Positions 61,679-64,000 of a stretch of DNA of 64,000 nucleotides are shown in pieces. The translations under genes were made by a program, and so were the position numbers. Below the pieces are notes generated by a model, which was not told the origin of the DNA, ran no database searches, and saw only the letters and a list, made by a program, of their open reading frames with translations. Position 1 is the stretch's first letter; each line of letters begins with the position of its first letter. Origin of the DNA: Planctomycetota bacterium (GTDB taxonomy: Bacteria; Planctomycetota; PUPC01; DSUN01); the NCBI GenBank assembly GCA_035384565.1, contig DAOOIT010000018.1, positions 33,606 through 97,605 of the forward strand, written 5' to 3'.

Positions 61679-62082
61679 GCCGCATCCTGGTGGATTCGAA
61701 CGTGCTGCTCGACGTGGTGAGCGGGGATGCGCAATGGTTCGCCCGGTCGAGTGGCACGTTGGAGCGCCAGGCAGAGGAGTCCACCTTGGCCATCAATCCC
61801 ATCATCTATGCAGAGGCGTCTATTCGCTTCGAGCGCATTGACGATGTGGATACGGCACCGCCCCCGGCCCTCTTTGAACGGCTGCCGCTCCCCTGGAAGG
61901 CGGCCTTTCTTGCAGGTAAGTGTTTCCGCCAGTATACACGGCATGGCGGTGTGGCGCCGCTCGCCTCTGCCCGACTTCTTCATCGGAGCCCGCGCAGCCG
62001 TGGCCGGAATGCCCCCTATCACCCGAGACGCAGACGCTACTGCACCTACTTCCCCACCGTGCGCCTGATCGCGCCCGGTTGA
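61675..62082 (+). pseudogene. vapC: VapC-type PIN toxin with two compensating frameshifts
   Basis: VapC toxins are Mg-dependent RNases. The 135-residue open frame starts correctly (RILVDSNVLLDVV with the first Asp, NPIIYAEASIRF with Glu) and ends correctly (CTYFPTVRLIAPG). About 27 codons in between are out of frame. Read one base later, 61955-62035 gives RRSPLPDFFIGARAAVAG and ITRDAD, the conserved third and fourth acidic motifs. An extra G near 61951-61954 and a missing C near 62035 explain it. As written, the protein lacks these Asp residues and should be inactive, unless the indels are sequencing errors. Confidence 0.8.
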
Positions 62083-62131
62083 AGAATGATCCAAAGTCCC
62101 CATTGGCAGAATCCAGAAAGGATGTCTTAGC

Positions 62132-63643
62132 GTGATCTCCTCCGGAAGGCGACAAGGACTCTTCACGGCGTTGCTCGGGCTGGGGAGTCTCGCCCTGGCC
62201 GCGGCCGAGGCTCCGCCGCAGCATTCGCTAGCCATGTGCAGCAACGGCCAGTTCCTCACAAACCCCGACTACCCGGCGAAGATGGTTGACGCGGGCGCGC
62301 GCATGTGCCGCCTCGACTTCACCTTCCCTTCGATCCGCCGCCGCCCGGGCAACGACCCTGACTTGTGGGACTGGTCGGCCCTGGAGCGTCTGCGAGCCCT
62401 CCGCGCGAAGCATCCCGAAATGGAGTACCTGATGCTCCTCGGCTACGGCATCCCCTGGGCCGAGGACGAGGCGACGCGAGGCCCCAACCCCCCGCCCAAA
62501 GACGCCGCCTCGCCTATCAACGGCCCGCAGGCGGGCATTGATGTCCGCCCCGTCAACGACCCCCGCAATCTCTACGGCCACTACGTCTACGAGACAGTCC
62601 GTCGCTACAAGGACGTCGCCCGCCACTGGGAAAGCTGGAACGAGCCCGACCTGCCCGGCCACCACTTCTGGAAGCTGGGCGGAAAGGAGTTCTTCAAGTA
62701 CCAGCGCGTCTGCTACCTGGCTGCAAAGAAGGCCGACCCCGACTGCAAGGTGCTCTTCGCGGGCCTCTGCTACGGCACCGCCGAGGGGTACCTGGCCGCC
62801 CACCGGCTCAAAGCCCCGACCCCCTGGCCACCCAAGGAGTGTTTCCTCGAGGAATACCTCAAGGAGTGCGTCAAGGACCCCGAGGCGAAACGGCACGGCT
62901 ACTACTTCGACATCATGAGCCAGCACACCTACAGCCGCGCCAGCGATGCCTACGACTACGTGGCGATTGACAGGAAGCTGATGCAGGACTACCTGGGCGA
63001 GGTGAAGCCAATCTGGATCACCGAGTGCGGCGCCACCGACACGCGAGATGTGAAGCCCGGAGACGCATTCGCGCTCTCCTCCGCCGAGTACGGCGACTAT
63101 CTTCTCCAGTCATTCGCCTGGGCCAAGATGGCCGGCGTCGAGAGGCTCTTCCACTTCCAGCTCGACAACTCGAACGGCCACGGCCTCTACAAGGGCATGC
63201 TCGGCGACCCGAAGCCCGCCCTCACCACCTACCGCGACGTCCTGGCGAAGGAACTGGCCACTGCGACATTCGTCCGCCAGCATCACGGCACCCAGGGTGT
63301 GGACTTCCTGGCCGGCAACTCCGCGTTCCAGCCGACCTGGAAGGCCGGCTACAACCTCTTCGAGTTCCGAAGCACGGAGGGAAAGCGCGTTCTCGTGGCC
63401 TTCGCGGACACCGACAAGAGCGTCACTATGAAGGTCCCCGCCACCAAGGCCAAGGCCACCCAGATCACGCGCGACAACCAGCGAACCGAGGTCGCCGCAA
63501 CGGGCGGCTTCTACCAGATCACACTGGCCGGCGCGACCAGTGTCGGCGGCTGGCCCTCGGTCAAGGACAGCCCGCAGGGCAAGGCCCTCGGTGCGCCGGA
63601 GCACCTCGTGGGCGGCGCCACCCTCTTGCTGGTGGAGGAGTAA
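62132..63643 (+). CDS. Secreted clan-A glycoside hydrolase (GH39/GH5-like)
   Basis: The 503-residue product has a signal peptide (about 8-25). A TIM barrel follows, with the acid/base Glu in ARHWESWNEPDLPGHH (about 168-183) and the nucleophile Glu in KPIWITECGATDTRD (about 294-308), the clan GH-A arrangement typical of GH39 and GH5 enzymes. A C-terminal beta domain (about 390-503; GYNLFEFRSTEGKRVLVAFA) follows. GTG 62132 is taken, with AAAGGATG upstream. The substrate is unknown. It comes after vapBC without an evident promoter. Confidence 0.83.
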   Translation: MISSGRRQGLFTALLGLGSLALAAAEAPPQHSLAMCSNGQFLTNPDYPAKMVDAGARMCRLDFTFPSIRRRPGNDPDLWDWSALERLRALRAKHPEMEYLMLLGYGIPWAEDEATRGPNPPPKDAASPINGPQAGIDVRPVNDPRNLYGHYVYETVRRYKDVARHWESWNEPDLPGHHFWKLGGKEFFKYQRVCYLAAKKADPDCKVLFAGLCYGTAEGYLAAHRLKAPTPWPPKECFLEEYLKECVKDPEAKRHGYYFDIMSQHTYSRASDAYDYVAIDRKLMQDYLGEVKPIWITECGATDTRDVKPGDAFALSSAEYGDYLLQSFAWAKMAGVERLFHFQLDNSNGHGLYKGMLGDPKPALTTYRDVLAKELATATFVRQHHGTQGVDFLAGNSAFQPTWKAGYNLFEFRSTEGKRVLVAFADTDKSVTMKVPATKAKATQITRDNQRTEVAATGGFYQITLAGATSVGGWPSVKDSPQGKALGAPEHLVGGATLLLVEE

Positions 63644-63666
63644 GCGCGGCGTCAGCGGCACCGCCC

Positions 63667-64000
63667 TCAGCCATCGGCATCGCCCTGATGCCCCGCCCCG
63701 CCGGTCCTCGCGCCCATGTGCCCTCGAATCGCCGCCGTCTCCGCCAAGGCGGAGAGAAAGAGCGCGGGAATCACCACCATCCAGTAGGCGTGAAGGCGCT
63801 CCGCGGCCAGAGCGTTCAGGTTCGCAAGCGTGTACGCCCCCGCGGCGCTCAGCTTGCGCGCCATTCCGATGCCCATCCCCACCGAAACCCAGAAGCTCGG
63901 GAGTTCCAGCGCCAGCACCATCAGCCCGCACAAACCCGCCCAGCGCGGCACCTCGCGGCCCTCCGTCGCCGCCACAAGGGCGCCCAGTGACCCCTGCCCG
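63667..64000 (-). CDS. C-terminal part of a membrane protein (cut by window edge)
   Basis: The leftward frame is open from the window edge to a TGA at 63667-63669, giving at least 111 residues. It has at least two hydrophobic helices (around WAGLCGLMVLALELPSFWV and AYWMVVIPALFLSALAETAA) and a Gly-rich tail. A GTG at 63973-63975 exists inside, but the frame continues upstream with sensible codons, so it is probably partial. I do not recognise the family. It converges with the glycosidase gene. Confidence 0.55.
   Translation of the reverse strand, partial: GQGSLGALVAATEGREVPRWAGLCGLMVLALELPSFWVSVGMGIGMARKLSAAGAYTLANLNALAAERLHAYWMVVIPALFLSALAETAAIRGHMGARTGGAGHQGDADG

Noticed and set aside
61727..62068. 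The second frame of vapC as a separate gene
   Set aside because: It holds only the middle of the toxin; its beginning and end are non-homologous, which fits frameshifts in one gene.

Overview
The window looks like a chromosome segment of a GC-rich, probably anaerobic, uncultured PVC-type bacterium. A planctomycete or close relative is the best guess. This rests on gene content: Tat-exported Gfo/Idh/MocA oxidoreductases, ThuA proteins, a Tat-lipoprotein sugar isomerase, DUF-type glycoside hydrolases, secreted HEAT and TPR proteins, and a FlxABCD-HdrABC electron-transfer cluster. No rRNA, tRNA, CRISPR array or intact insertion sequence was seen. Many genes have a recognisable sigma70-like promoter (TTGxxx, 16-18 bases, TAxxxT) and a purine-rich ribosome site; several start codons were moved on that evidence.

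Layout. 1-3.4 kb: housekeeping genes pheT (cut by the edge), nusB and hslVU. 3.4-8.6 kb: a leftward operon encoding a secreted HEAT protein, a catalytic and a non-catalytic M16 peptidase, and a TPR protein with a sorting-signal-like tail. 8.9-17.6 kb: secreted proteins, an MFS carrier, a 1147-residue ThuA-like/PHP-like protein and a probable glycosidase. 17.6-19.0 kb: RNase D and a small protein. 19.1-29.4 kb: a sugar-catabolism-like series (PQQ-type propeller, two Tat Gfo/Idh/MocA proteins, methyltransferase, HEAT-ThuA giant, Tat-lipoprotein isomerase, ThuA). 29.5-37.2 kb: EEP phosphatase, CBM9-DUF6067-like glycosidase, LamG lipoprotein, aminotransferase, cytosolic Gfo/Idh/MocA.

37.3-39.6 kb is a compact three-gene module (ParA-type ATPase, an unrecognised protein, a PIN-like protein lacking most catalytic acids). 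Its genes overlap by 4 bp and its base composition is visibly lower in GC than its surroundings; it looks acquired. 40-46.2 kb: glycosidase, metallophosphoesterase, RecD2, and a RadC with an unusual cysteine-rich N-terminal extension. 46.2-55.9 kb: hdrCBA, flxD, a membrane PH-like protein, flxC, flxB, a pentahaem lipoprotein cytochrome and flxA. By analogy with the FlxABCD-HdrABC family this is an NADH-oxidising, flavin-bifurcating complex that reduces ferredoxin and a disulfide carrier. 56-64 kb: another Tat Gfo/Idh/MocA protein, a NYN-LOTUS protein, an alpha/alpha-barrel glycosidase, a VapBC pair whose toxin carries two compensating frameshifts, a clan-A glycosidase and the end of a membrane protein.

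The intergenic DNA is rich in palindromes. A roughly 60-bp element occurs twice; one copy supplies the stop codons of two converging genes. A 29-bp identical repeat occurs once between genes and once inside a coding region. Several spacers hold hairpins built from different 8-10-base tandem motifs, and one such motif now encodes the start of a signal peptide.
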